53,742 nt of DNA from Pseudomonadota bacterium. GTDB lineage: Bacteria; Pseudomonadota; Alphaproteobacteria; 16-39-46. The stretch spans positions 1 through 53,742 of the forward strand of contig JAFEBT010000005.1 of NCBI GenBank assembly GCA_018242545.1. The letters run 5' to 3'. The notes below the pieces were generated by a model that was given only the letters and a program-made list of their open reading frames with translations, ran no database searches and had not been told where the DNA came from. Made by a program: the position numbers and the translations under genes. Shown here piece after piece: positions 7,932 through 17,620 of the stretch. Within the stretch, counting starts at the first letter, position 1. Every line of letters starts with the position of its first letter.

Positions 7932-8924
7932 TTAAAAATAATTAAGTCCGATGGCTTCTCTTACCTCACGCATGGTCGCTTGAGCCACCGCGCGTGCCTT
8001 CTTCGTTCCAGAAAATAAGATTTCTTGAAGATCTTTTGTTTTAAAAGATTCTCTTTTTTCACGAAAAGGTGTGAGAAGATTTTGAAGTGTGTCATTTAAA
8101 AGGTTTTTAAGGGTTGTATCCCCAAGCCCTCCCCGTTGGTAATGTGCTTTAAGTGCTTCAAGTTCTTCTTTATCTTTATAAAAGGCATCAAGATAGGTAA
8201 AAACGACATTTCCTTCTACTTGGCCGGGATCACTGAGTCGAAGATGCATTGGATCTGTATACATGGCAAAGACTTTTTGTTTAATTGCCTCGGGTGTATC
8301 TGACAAAAAAATGGTATTGCCCAAAGATTTACTGGCTTTAGATTTTCCATCAATTCCAACCAGTCTTGAAGTTTGACTTAAAAGAACCTTTGCTTCTTTT
8401 AAACAAGTGGTCTTGTAAATACGATTGAATTTTCGAACAATTTCATTGGTTTGTTCAACCATGGGAACTTGGTCTTGTCCAACAGGAACGAGGTCAGCTT
8501 TAAAAATGGTGATATCCGCAGCTTGATTAACAGGATAACAAAAAAATCCCGCAGGAATTGAATCTTCATATTTTTTTTGTTGAATTTCAGATTTGACGGT
8601 TGGATTGCGTTCAAGCCTACCCAGCGTTACAAGGTTTAAATAGTAAAGTGTAAGTTCTGTAATTTCTGGGATCTGGGATTGAATAAAAAAGGTTGTTTTT
8701 TGAGGGTCAAGTCCGATGGAGAGATAATCCCTGGCAACTTCATACACATGTTCAATAATTTTTTGTGGATGTTCAAAATTGTCTGTAAGAGCTTGGACAT
8801 CGGCAATCATAACAAATTGAGTATACGTGTCTTGAAGAAGAAGCCGATTGAGAAGAGAGCCAACATAGTGACCTAAATGGAGTTTTCCAGTGGGCCGATC
8901 TCCTGTTAATATTACCTTTTTCAT
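7932..8924 (-). CDS. trpS: Tryptophanyl-tRNA synthetase
   Basis: This class I synthetase charges tRNA-Trp. The HIGH-type motif is TGKLHLGHYVG near the N-terminus and the KMSKS-type loop is KASKSLGN. The 330-aa length fits bacterial TrpS. I place the start at ATG 8924, with AGGATC about 8 nt upstream. The open frame runs 34 codons further upstream, but that part is unlike the family. The gene is divergent from the RND transporter. Confidence 0.94.
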   Translation of the reverse strand: MKKVILTGDRPTGKLHLGHYVGSLLNRLLLQDTYTQFVMIADVQALTDNFEHPQKIIEHVYEVARDYLSIGLDPQKTTFFIQSQIPEITELTLYYLNLVTLGRLERNPTVKSEIQQKKYEDSIPAGFFCYPVNQAADITIFKADLVPVGQDQVPMVEQTNEIVRKFNRIYKTTCLKEAKVLLSQTSRLVGIDGKSKASKSLGNTIFLSDTPEAIKQKVFAMYTDPMHLRLSDPGQVEGNVVFTYLDAFYKDKEELEALKAHYQRGGLGDTTLKNLLNDTLQNLLTPFREKRESFKTKDLQEILFSGTKKARAVAQATMREVREAIGLNYF

Positions 8925-9316
8925 AAATGATCCTTTGGATGTGTCGAAGCTAGTCTTATTCTTTTTATAAGACGAGGAAAAAGTTCCGTCTAGTCTTTCT
9001 CTTAAAAAATATAAATAATTTATCATTTGTGAAAAAAGTACATAAAGAAAAAGATTTTTTCGATTTTAGCTCTTTTTTAATTTAATTGAATGTTGAAAGA
9101 AATATATCTTACTTTTCTCATTTTTATTAAGATATTCTGAGAGGTTCGAGAGTTCTTTAAAGAGAAGACGTATATTTCTTTAAAGTGTTGCATATCAGGC
9201 ATCTTATTTTTTTTGAGAAGAAAAAACATGAAAGGTACTTTCTTCTTTTTGTGATTATTTGTATGATTTAAGAAAAATTGCTCTTTATAAAAACAAAAAC
9301 AGGGTAATAAATTATA
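8925..9316. promoter_or_regulatory. Divergent trpS/RND intergenic region with repeats
   Basis: AAAGAAATATA (9096-9106) and TATATTTCTTT (9171-9181) form an 11-bp inverted repeat. TTCTTTAAAG occurs twice, at 9153-9162 and 9176-9185, 23 bases apart and partly palindromic. Such repeats upstream of an efflux pump could bind a repressor, but the AT-rich setting makes chance matches easy. A minus-strand frame through this region looks like noise. Confidence 0.3.
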
Positions 9317-12300
9317 ATGGGTCAAAACTCCCAAAAAACGTCGAAAACACCACTGGTAAAAGGATATTTTACAGATATCTTTATTCAAAAACCGACTTAT
9401 GCAATTGTTTTAAGTCTTTTAATCTTTATTTTAGGGTTGAAAGCGCTCGATTACTTACCTGTTCGGCAATATCCTTTTACGGAAAATGCTGTTATTACGA
9501 TTACGACCAGTTATGCAGGGGCTGAACCTGAAATCGTTGCAGGGTTTATTACAACAATTCTAGAAAAAGCCATTGCTCAAGCAAATGGTATTGATTATAT
9601 GACATCAACAAGTACCCAAGGACAAAGCCTTATAAAAGCGGCTTTACGTTTAAATTATGATCCAAGCCGCGCATTGACTGAGATTATAACAAAAGTAAAT
9701 AGCGTTTTAAATCTTTTACCCCAAGATGCTCAGGCTCCGACTCTTTCTATTTCGATAGGAGATAATTTAGATTCTCTCTATTTAAGCTTTTCTAGTGATC
9801 TTCTCAAAAACAATCAAATTACAGATTATTTAAGCCGCGTAGTTGTTCCAAAATTGCAATCTGTAATCAATGTTCAAGTCGCAGAAATTATAGGAAGCAA
9901 AGAACTCGCCTTAAGGGTTTGGTTAGATCCTCAGAAGATGGTCAGTTTTGGGATAACGCCAGAAGATGTTTCAATGGCTCTTGCGCAAAATGACTTTATT
10001 TCAGCTGTCGGTCGAACAGATGGAAATATGATAACCGTTGGGCTTGGCGCAAATACGGGCCTTACTTCAGTTGAAGGATTTCAAGATCTTGTTTTAAAAT
10101 CTAAAGATAATGTGGTTATCCGGCTTAAAGACGTGGCGAATGTTGTTTTAGGAGCTGAAGATTATGACACCGAAGTTTCTTTTAATGGAAAGAAAGCTGT
10201 TTTTATTGGGGTTAAAGTTGCTCCAAGTGCCAATGTTTTAACCGTTATTAATGACGTTAAAGAAAAATTACCCCAGATTTTTAAAGAGCTGCCTGAAGGC
10301 TTAAAAGGGGATATTATGTATGATAAAACAGAATTTATTAAAAGCTCTATTTCAGAAGTTGAGCGCGCTTTAGCAGAAGCCATGATTATTGTTATTGGTG
10401 TTATTTTTTTATTTTTAGGAACTTTCCGCTCCGTCATGATTCCTCTTTTAGCAATTCCTCTTTCACTCATAGGAACATTTTTTATTATGCTTCTCTTAGG
10501 GTTTACAATAAATCTTTTAACGCTTTTAGCCTTAGTCTTAGCTATTGGGCTTGTGGTTGATGATGCCATCATCGTTGTTGAAAATGTTCATCGTCATATG
10601 GAAAAGGGGATGTCCATTGTTGAGGCTTCTTTGTTGGGAGCACAAGAGCTTGCACATCCCATTATAGCCATCACAGTTGTTTTGATTGCTGTTTATGTTC
10701 CGATTGCTTTTTTAGAAGGTCTCACGGGGGCATTATTTATGGAATTCGCTTTTACCCTTGTTGCGGCTGTCTTTGTGTCTGCGGTGATCGCTCTAACATT
10801 ATCTCCTTTAATGTGTTCTCAGCTTTTAAAGCGCCATCAAAAATCAGTTTTATCCTCTTTTATAGATCGTCAGTTTAATCAGATGCAGCAAAAATATGCA
10901 CATCTTTTAAAAAATGCCCTGCAATATTTGCCTGTTACACTTATTTTTTGTGGGATTATTGTTGCCAGTAATTTTAATCTTTATATCACCTCTAAAAAAG
11001 AATTAGCTCCTCAAGAAGATCAAGGATATCTTAAAGTTTTTTTAAGAACGGCTCCAAATGCTAATTTAATGCAGACAAAACTTTATGCTAAAAAGGTTTA
11101 TGATATTTTGTCAACCATTCCGGAAAAGGATTGTTCTTTTCAAATAAGCGGTATTGATGGTTTAAATACAACTTATTGGTCTGTCGGTTTTATTAATTGG
11201 AAAGAAAGAAAACGTACGGCAACGGATATTCAAAACACCCTCCAAAAATCATTGTCTAAAATTGCTGGTGGAGAGGTATCTGTTTACCAACCTCCCTCTC
11301 TTCCCGGATTTGGAGGGTATCCTCTTCAGTTTATTATTAAAACAACCGATTCTTTTGAAAAGCTTAATGAAGTAAGCGAAAAATTTCTAGAAAAAGCAAA
11401 AGAAACAGGAAAATTTGCTTTTTTGCAGACTGATTTAAAGATTGATACCGAGAAAGTTTTTCTTAAAATTGATCGGGACAAGGCAGCTGTTTTGGGTCTG
11501 GCAATGAAGGATATTGGGAATATTTTAGCGCCTGCTTTGAGCAATAGTTATATCAATTATTTTGCATTTATGGACCGCTCTTATCAAGTTATTCCTCAGC
11601 TTTCAAGAGAAAATCGTCTTAATCCAAAAGATCTGGAGATGATTTATCTTAAGACACCAACACAAAGTCTTATTCCGCTTTCAACAGTTGTGTCCTTAGA
11701 ATCTTATGTGGTTCCTCAATGTTTGAATCATTTTCAACAACTCAATGCTGCATCGTTCACGGGCGCTCCTATGCCAGGTGTGACCATTGGAGAAGCGCTT
11801 GAAACTTTAAAAGAGATTTCTGAAGAGATGCTTCCCTCGGGATTTGAGATTGATTATGCAGGTCCTTCTCGTCAATATATCCAAGAAAGTTCTTCTCTGG
11901 TTATTACTTTTTTCTTTGCTCTTATTATTATTTATTTATCACTGGCCTTTTTATTTGAAAGTTTTCGAGATCCTTTAGTGGTCTTAATAAGTGTTCCTCT
12001 TTCAGTTTGTGGTGCTATGATTTTTATTAATCTTGGTGTTGGGGGGGCAAGTCTTAATATTTATACAGAAGTGGGTCTTGTAACGCTCATAGGCCTTATT
12101 AGCAAACATGGGATTCTGATTGTTCAATTTGCAAATGATCTGCAAAGAGAAGGGTTTTCAAAAAAAGAATCAATTCTTTCTGCGTCTGAGATAAGATTAC
12201 GTCCTATTTTGATGACAACTTTTGCTATGGTTCTTGGCGTTTTTCCTCTTTTGTTTGCGCATGGAGCAGGAGCAGAAAGTCGGTTTCAGATTGGTCTCGT

Positions 12301-12418
12301 GATTGCTTCTGGAATTTCAATTGGAACTTTTTTTACACTTTTTATTGTTCCCGCCATGTATATTGTTCTTGGTGCTGATTTATCAAAAATTAAAAAAAAG
12401 CCTTTTTTTAAAAAATAG
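9317..12418 (+). CDS. RND efflux permease, HAE1 (AcrB/MexB) type
   Basis: This 1033-aa inner-membrane pump exports hydrophobic compounds using the proton gradient. It has the family layout: TM1 near residue 25, a large periplasmic loop, TM2-6, a second loop, then TM7-12. The proton relay is intact, with the two Asp of GLVVDDAIIVVEN in TM4 and Lys of LIGLISKHGIL in TM10. No membrane-fusion protein or outer-membrane channel gene is adjacent, so partners must be encoded elsewhere. A ribosome site is weak (AGGGTAA). Tlc follows after 70 nt. Substrate cannot be predicted. Confidence 0.92.
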   Translation: MGQNSQKTSKTPLVKGYFTDIFIQKPTYAIVLSLLIFILGLKALDYLPVRQYPFTENAVITITTSYAGAEPEIVAGFITTILEKAIAQANGIDYMTSTSTQGQSLIKAALRLNYDPSRALTEIITKVNSVLNLLPQDAQAPTLSISIGDNLDSLYLSFSSDLLKNNQITDYLSRVVVPKLQSVINVQVAEIIGSKELALRVWLDPQKMVSFGITPEDVSMALAQNDFISAVGRTDGNMITVGLGANTGLTSVEGFQDLVLKSKDNVVIRLKDVANVVLGAEDYDTEVSFNGKKAVFIGVKVAPSANVLTVINDVKEKLPQIFKELPEGLKGDIMYDKTEFIKSSISEVERALAEAMIIVIGVIFLFLGTFRSVMIPLLAIPLSLIGTFFIMLLLGFTINLLTLLALVLAIGLVVDDAIIVVENVHRHMEKGMSIVEASLLGAQELAHPIIAITVVLIAVYVPIAFLEGLTGALFMEFAFTLVAAVFVSAVIALTLSPLMCSQLLKRHQKSVLSSFIDRQFNQMQQKYAHLLKNALQYLPVTLIFCGIIVASNFNLYITSKKELAPQEDQGYLKVFLRTAPNANLMQTKLYAKKVYDILSTIPEKDCSFQISGIDGLNTTYWSVGFINWKERKRTATDIQNTLQKSLSKIAGGEVSVYQPPSLPGFGGYPLQFIIKTTDSFEKLNEVSEKFLEKAKETGKFAFLQTDLKIDTEKVFLKIDRDKAAVLGLAMKDIGNILAPALSNSYINYFAFMDRSYQVIPQLSRENRLNPKDLEMIYLKTPTQSLIPLSTVVSLESYVVPQCLNHFQQLNAASFTGAPMPGVTIGEALETLKEISEEMLPSGFEIDYAGPSRQYIQESSSLVITFFFALIIIYLSLAFLFESFRDPLVVLISVPLSVCGAMIFINLGVGGASLNIYTEVGLVTLIGLISKHGILIVQFANDLQREGFSKKESILSASEIRLRPILMTTFAMVLGVFPLLFAHGAGAESRFQIGLVIASGISIGTFFTLFIVPAMYIVLGADLSKIKKKPFFKK

Positions 12419-12434
12419 GATAAGATGTTTTTGA

Positions 12435-12460
12435 CTTGCTTTAGAAACATTTAAAGCAAG
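12435..12460 (+). other. Hairpin between RND gene and tlc
   Basis: CTTGCTTT (12435-12442) pairs perfectly with AAAGCAAG (12453-12460). No T-run follows, so it is not a classical terminator. It may stabilise or attenuate the transcript ahead of tlc. Confidence 0.4.
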
Positions 12461-12488
12461 GAGCTAAGTTCTAAGAAGAGGAAAATTT

Positions 12489-13895
12489 ATGACCTTTCGG
12501 AAAAGAATTTTTGCTTTTGCTATTTGGATATGTCGTTTTAATTTCGGTACCTTTGAAGCGGAAGAATTTAAGAAATTCTTACGAATGGGGTTGATATTTT
12601 TTGTTATTATTGGTGTTTATTGGACGCTGCGTCCTTTGAAAGATTCTATCTTTATACAACTTGTGGATAAGATGGACCTTCCCTATGCCAAGACCTTATC
12701 AATTATGGCTCTTCTTCCTCTCGTTATGGTTTATACAAAATTCCTAGAGCAACGAACCCGTGAGAAAATGTTTATTCTTTTGGTAACTTTTTATGCGATA
12801 GGAATTTTTTGTTTCGCGGCACTCATGTTTATTGCTCAAATTTCCTCAAAAGAGGTGCAGACGCTTTCACCGCTCCCTTTTATCGCAACAAAAATTTTAG
12901 GCTATAGTTGGTATTTGTTTGTTGAGAGTTTTGGATCTCTTGTTGTGTCTTTATTTTGGGCCTTCTCAACGGATACAACGGACCCTCTTTCAGCAAAAAA
13001 AGGCTTCCCCCTTATTGTTGCTTTAGGACAAATTGGAGGAATTGTTTTTCCATTTGGAATTGGAGGACTCCCTCATCGATTGGGTTTTAAAACGGATACT
13101 CTTTCTATAACCCTCTTAGGGTTCTTAACTCTTCTCATTATTCCGCTTATTCATTCTTTTTTAAAGAAAACGCCCCCCCGGCTGCTGGTTTCTTTTCATG
13201 AAAAGAATTATAAAAAGGGTCGACCTAAGCATAGTTCCGGTTTTTTAGAAGGACTCAGGCTTATTTTGAAGCATCGATACCTTCTTGGAATCTTTGCCGT
13301 AAATTTTACATACGAGTTTATTGTGACCATTATTGATTTTAATTTTAAATTGGCCGCTGCGACAGCATACAGTGGTGTGGCTCTGAGCCATTATTTGAGT
13401 TTCTATGGATCAATTGTTAATAGTGTATCTTTATTTTGTTTGATTTTTGGAATTAGCAATATTACGCGATTTTTAGGTGTCGAAAAATCTCTTTTGGTAA
13501 TGCCTTTAAGTATTGGTGTTGCTTTGATAGGTTTTTTAACAGTTGATACGCTTTCCTTCTTATTTGTTTTAATGGTTGCCTCAAAAGCAATTAATTATTC
13601 TTTAAATGGGCCGACCTTAAAACAGCTTTATATTCCAACAACGACGGACGTTCGTTTTAAAGCCCAGGCTTGGATTGAGACTTTTGGTTCAAGATCTTCC
13701 AAAGAAGTTGGATCGCTCTTTAATATGACGCTAAGCCCTTTACAAGCCATTTTAGGAAATTTTGCAGGCAGAGCTTCTTATCTTACTCTAACGGGGATTA
13801 TTGCTGGTCCTTTAGTTTTTCTTTGGTTTCTAACAGCGTTTTATTTAGGAAGAAGTTTTAAAAAAGCGATAGATGGCGAAAAAGTTATTTGTTAG
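12489..13895 (+). CDS. tlc: ATP/ADP translocase (NTT/Tlc family)
   Basis: This 468-aa polytopic membrane protein belongs to the nucleotide transporter family found in plastids and intracellular bacteria. It should exchange host ATP for bacterial ADP or import other nucleotides. The first membrane segment ends with YWTLRPLKDSIF (residues 44-55), equivalent to the conserved (L)R..KD motif of the family. About 11-12 hydrophobic segments follow, as expected. An AGAGG site lies 8 nt before the ATG. It marks an obligate or facultative intracellular lifestyle. Which nucleotides it carries cannot be told from sequence, since paralogs differ. Confidence 0.92.
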   Translation: MTFRKRIFAFAIWICRFNFGTFEAEEFKKFLRMGLIFFVIIGVYWTLRPLKDSIFIQLVDKMDLPYAKTLSIMALLPLVMVYTKFLEQRTREKMFILLVTFYAIGIFCFAALMFIAQISSKEVQTLSPLPFIATKILGYSWYLFVESFGSLVVSLFWAFSTDTTDPLSAKKGFPLIVALGQIGGIVFPFGIGGLPHRLGFKTDTLSITLLGFLTLLIIPLIHSFLKKTPPRLLVSFHEKNYKKGRPKHSSGFLEGLRLILKHRYLLGIFAVNFTYEFIVTIIDFNFKLAAATAYSGVALSHYLSFYGSIVNSVSLFCLIFGISNITRFLGVEKSLLVMPLSIGVALIGFLTVDTLSFLFVLMVASKAINYSLNGPTLKQLYIPTTTDVRFKAQAWIETFGSRSSKEVGSLFNMTLSPLQAILGNFAGRASYLTLTGIIAGPLVFLWFLTAFYLGRSFKKAIDGEKVIC

Positions 13896-13921
13896 AAACT
13901 GTTAATACGTTCGCCGCCTAA

Positions 13922-13960
13922 TGATTGAACTTTGATCATTCTATGATCAAAATTCAATCA
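13922..13960. other. Long hairpin between convergent tlc and lipB
   Basis: An 18-base arm (13922-13939, starting TGATTGAAC) faces its complement at 13943-13960 across a 3-base loop, with one mismatch. It sits between convergent genes and can fold in either transcript. There is no T-run on either side, so if it ends transcription it does so without the usual tail. It may instead protect both 3' ends. Confidence 0.6.
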
Positions 13961-13970
13961 GATGTCGCTC

Positions 13971-14657
13971 TCATGTTTTAAAAGGACACGTTTTTTTAAG
14001 AATGTAATCAATATCTTTTATGGTTCCTTTATAACCAAGTTCTCTTAAAGAGGTTACGCCAAAATTTTGAATGCCACAGGGAACGATTGAGTTATAGTGA
14101 GATAAATCAGGATCTATATTTAAGGAAATTCCATGAAAGCTTATCCAATGTCGAACACGAATGCCAAGAGCTGCGATTTTTAAAATTTTTTCATCCCGTC
14201 CCTTTACCCAAATACCAATAAGTCCTTCTTGACGAAAAGCTTCAATTTTTAGTTCTTTTAACGTGTCGATAATCCACGTTTCAAGAAGATTTACAAATGC
14301 TTTTAGATCGGGAAGGGGAGAGAGCGTTTTTAAATCAATCATACAATAGATAATGCGTTGTCCCGGCCCATGATAAGTGATACGTCCGCCGCGTCCTGTT
14401 TCATATAGGGGAAAGGGTAAGTCATTTGGAAGCAAGCATAGATCTTCTTGAAAGTTTGAGCTTGTTCCATAAGTATAAAGAGAAGGATGTTCGAGGAGCC
14501 AAATACAACCAGGTTTTTTCTTTTTATAGATGTCCTCAACATATTTTTCCATGAAGAAAAGTGCCTCTTCATAAGGAACAAGGCCAGGTGAGATTTTCCA
14601 ACAAAGTTGAGAAGAGGGAATAAAAGAGGATGTTGTTTTTTTGAAAAGATTAAGCAT
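13971..14657 (-). CDS. lipB: Octanoyl-[acyl-carrier-protein]:protein N-octanoyltransferase
   Basis: LipB moves octanoyl groups from ACP to lipoyl domains of 2-oxo-acid dehydrogenases. The 228-aa protein has the family blocks LLEHPSLYTYG, GRGGRITYHGPGQ, GISLNIDPDL and VPCG, where the Cys is the acyl-thioester nucleophile; the Lys of LKIAALGI is also present. The gene overlaps the upstream DUF1178 gene by 8 nt (ATGCTTAA), so they form an operon with grxC before them. Confidence 0.93.
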   Translation of the reverse strand: MLNLFKKTTSSFIPSSQLCWKISPGLVPYEEALFFMEKYVEDIYKKKKPGCIWLLEHPSLYTYGTSSNFQEDLCLLPNDLPFPLYETGRGGRITYHGPGQRIIYCMIDLKTLSPLPDLKAFVNLLETWIIDTLKELKIEAFRQEGLIGIWVKGRDEKILKIAALGIRVRHWISFHGISLNIDPDLSHYNSIVPCGIQNFGVTSLRELGYKGTIKDIDYILKKTCPFKT

Positions 14658-15237
14658 CTTCTCTCGGAAAAGGTGGAAGCGCGCTCACTTCGACACCTTC
14701 TTGATGAAGTTCAATAATTTCATCAAGAGACGTTTGCCCGTAAATATTCCGTTTTTTAGTTTCGCCATAGTGTATACGGCGTGCTTCTTCAGCAAATTGA
14801 TTCCCAACATCGTCGCAGTTTTTCTTAACAAAGTCTTTTAAATCAAGAAGAGCTTTTCTCACAAGCGCTGAAGGATGGGGAATCTCTTCATTGGAAGGAA
14901 TCGAAATCTCTGAATCAGGGAGGAGAGACGATTTTTTAATGGTATTAGTCAGATGGATTGCATCTGTAATTTCATTCTTTGAGGCATAGACTTCAGGTAA
15001 AAACGAAGAAGGGATATCTCCTTCAAAAGGAAGGGTAGTCGATTCTTCCGTGGCAGACGACGTGGTTTCTTTTTGGAAAGAAAGACGCGGGGACATGGGG
15101 GCTTTTGTGATGGATGTTGATGTGCAAAAAGGACAAGAAAGGAGCTTATGCCTTTGCTGATCCTCAAAGGCTTCACTATTGCGAAACCAGCATTCAAAAA
15201 TATGGTTAATGTCACATTTTAATTTATAGACGATCAT
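14650..15237 (-). CDS. DUF1178 family protein
   Basis: This 195-aa protein opens with the family pattern MIVYKLKCDINHIFECWFRN, then LLSCPFC, and ends with the block containing GNQFAEEARRIHYGE. The two N-terminal cysteine pairs suggest a small zinc ribbon (C9 plus CPFC). The middle, residues 50-105, is polar and probably unstructured. The family is widespread in alphaproteobacteria and has no known function. It is translationally coupled to lipB and 32 nt downstream of grxC. Confidence 0.85.
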   Translation of the reverse strand: MIVYKLKCDINHIFECWFRNSEAFEDQQRHKLLSCPFCTSTSITKAPMSPRLSFQKETTSSATEESTTLPFEGDIPSSFLPEVYASKNEITDAIHLTNTIKKSSLLPDSEISIPSNEEIPHPSALVRKALLDLKDFVKKNCDDVGNQFAEEARRIHYGETKKRNIYGQTSLDEIIELHQEGVEVSALPPFPREDA

Positions 15238-15269
15238 GTCCTATCCTAAAGTTATCATAACACAACAGT

Positions 15270-15575
15270 TTAGTCTAAAGGATTTTTTAGCATAATCCCA
15301 GCATTTTTTAATAATTTCTCAAAATTATTCGTTTTTGAAAGGGCCATAAGATCATCATATCCTCCAATGGAAGTTTCTCCGATGAAAATTTGGGGAACTG
15401 TCGTTCGCCCTCCTGTTTTCTTAACAAGGTCTTCTCTAAAAGATGTATTTCCTGTGACATCAATTTCAACGAAGGGAAGAGCGTTGCGCGTTAAAAAATC
15501 TTTAGCAAACGTACAATAAGGACAATAGGTGGTTGTAAAGATTGTAATCTGGTTTTTTAGGATGAGAGAGTCCAT
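15270..15575 (-). CDS. grxC: Glutaredoxin (GrxC type)
   Basis: This 101-aa dithiol glutaredoxin reduces disulfides with glutathione. The active site CPYC is at residues 18-21. The cis-proline TVPQIFIG and the glutathione-binding GGYDDL follow. Length and motifs are normal. AAGGGTG lies about 6 nt before the ATG. It is the first gene of a short operon with the DUF1178 gene and lipB. Confidence 0.94.
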   Translation of the reverse strand: MDSLILKNQITIFTTTYCPYCTFAKDFLTRNALPFVEIDVTGNTSFREDLVKKTGGRTTVPQIFIGETSIGGYDDLMALSKTNNFEKLLKNAGIMLKNPLD

Positions 15576-15746
15576 GAAGCACCCTTAATTTTTTAAATTT
15601 AAGATAAAGAAGCATAGCATTCTTTTATAAGAATTCAACTTCATAACATGACAAATTTTTAAAAATTAAGAAAAATTTTAAAATTATTTTAAAAGGAAAT
15701 TTTTTAATTTTGTCAAAATAGAAAGGTTTTTTTAAAGAGTAAGTCC

Positions 15747-17047
15747 TTAATCCTTATTTGAAAAAAGAGATGCATGAGCGCTTAAAAGTGTGGAAATTTT
15801 TAAAGAAGTTCCTAAGTTTATTTGGTCCGGACCAGAGAGGAATGACAGTCTTTGAGAACCGCCTTCCGGTAAAGGCAGCTCTTTAAAAAGAGTATGCATA
15901 TGACAAATTTCCGCAGGAAGGCTATTTGCAAAAAGCCCTGCCATACGGGCCGTACGTAAAGGAAAATTTGGACTTTCTAAGTGTACGATGGAGTCTTGAG
16001 TCAATGGGTTTAAAGAGGCAAAAATGAGCTCTATTTCTCCTTTAAGAGTTGCTTTTAAAGTATCTGTTTCAGAGATTGACATTTTTAAAATATGGAAAGC
16101 TAAAAGAAGCCTTGGTGTAAGACTTAAGTTAAGATCACGTCTAAGTCCTTGCGTTTCAAAAACGTTAGCTTCTTTTAACGTTGAAATCATTGTGTCAAAA
16201 TGGTCATGAAGATCCTTTTTCAAAGAGACCGGCCTATTTTTGAGCATAGCCAAGAATTTTAGTATCTGAAATTGTGTTTTGAGAGAAAAATACGCTTGCC
16301 AGAGACTCTTTTCCTCTGGGCTTAGATCAGAAAGTTTGCTGGGTAAAGACGGTGTCCCTTCAAATGAAGCAAGAGCTTCTTCATAATTTTGTTCCTGCAT
16401 TCCATATCCTGTGCTACGTGTGCATCGATAATTAAGTTTTGCAAGAGTTTCCCATTTGTGTTTCTGGTCTTGAGGAGCTTCTTGAGATGTCATTAGGATG
16501 CGTGGTGTTATACCCGAAAAAAACCATTTTACAGGGGCTGTGAGATATGAAAAATAGGCGATGCATTGATTTGTTTCAACACTACGTATTTCTAACGATG
16601 CTTTGTCCAACAAAAGATTTCCCTTATGCGTGCGCCAAAATTGAATCGTATCAGCGGATAAGAGAGGGTGTCTTTCTAGATTTTGAATTTGAAGATCATA
16701 GGGAATCTGATCTTCCCAACTTTGAGCAAGAGAATTTAAAAATCCCATTTCCATGGGTTGTGTAAATTGATTGAGGCCAAACCATACACGTCCCTCTTTA
16801 AAATGCTCCTCTGAAAGAGGCATGTTGGGATGGAGTTCGGGAGCTTCATGATCTTCCTCTTTTAAGAGTCGGATAAGGGATATGATATGACCGTTTTTGT
16901 TAATAAAATTATATTGTTTATAAGTAGAGCATGTTGGGCCTTCCTCTTCATGATGCTCAACAAACATAAGGGGAAAATAAGCTGAGACCGGCGAAAAAAT
17001 AACAAGAATGCTTAGAGAAAAAAAAGGGTTTTGATAGAATTCTTCAT
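15747..17047 (-). pseudogene. Putative secreted protein; signal peptide out of frame at an A8/T8 run
   Basis: A 406-codon frame (16967 down to 15747) encodes a mostly helical, soluble-looking protein of unknown family. It has no ribosome site at its first ATG. Upstream, in frame, lies a hydrophobic stretch SLSILVIFSPVSAYFP with no start codon. In the next frame, ATG 17047 begins MKNSIKTLFF and stops 12 codons on. The two join perfectly if one T is added to the run of eight (A8 at 17018-17025 on the plus strand). This restores a signal peptide with cleavage after VSA. So the gene is either frameshifted, phase-variable, rescued by polymerase slippage, or carries a sequence error. The mature protein is not recognised. 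Confidence 0.7.
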
Positions 17048-17620
17048 ACAGATCTACTCAAATGATGAAAGTATTTGCTCTTACAAAAAAATAACACACT
17101 CGACAAATTTATCGAAATGTATATGAAAAGAAAAAATTTTTCAAAGAAAAAGATTTTTGTTTCGAGTTTGAATTCTTAAACAATCTTTTTTCATGAAATT
17201 TAAAGACGCATGTTTTTAAAAGAATATGCTTTATACTCTCAAAAAAATTATAAAGAGAAAAATATATCTAAGGACCCTTGAAATCTAAAAATTAATACTT
17301 ATCTCAATTTCATACGATAAAATATTTGACTTTAACTTTTTAAATAATATTTTAAATTCATGGATCATAACATGTCTTTTTATCAATATATTTTGATGTG
17401 AGAATAATTTAAAAGGCTGTTCTCCGGGTCTGAAATGTTTTATACATATCAAACCTGGAGAACTTTTAAATTTAATATTTTTAAAATATATATTATTTTT
17501 TTATTTTTTTTAAAAGTAAAACTTTTAAAAATTAAAAATAAATAAAATATAAAAAAATTTCATTAAATTTTATTAGAGTAAATATTTTAATTTTTAATTT
17601 AACAGCCACAAACTTTTTGG
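17048..17620. other. 570-bp AT-rich gap with one strong hairpin
   Basis: No credible gene is present. The only structured element is the hairpin at 17419-17463, listed separately. The 17464-17600 part is almost pure A/T. Confidence 0.5.
17419..17463 (+). terminator. GC-rich hairpin, terminator or small-RNA end
   Basis: GTTCTCCGGGTCTGA (17419-17433) pairs with TCAAACCTGGAGAAC (17449-17463), with one G-U and one C-A position, around a 15-base loop. TTTT follows. Its GC-rich stem stands out from the surrounding sequence. No gene ends nearby on the plus strand, so it may close an unannotated small RNA starting within 17150-17400. Confidence 0.4.

Noticed and set aside
9077-9388. Minus-strand 103-codon frame between trpS and the RND gene
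   Set aside because: Low-complexity Lys/Phe composition, no ribosome site, and it overlaps the RND start.
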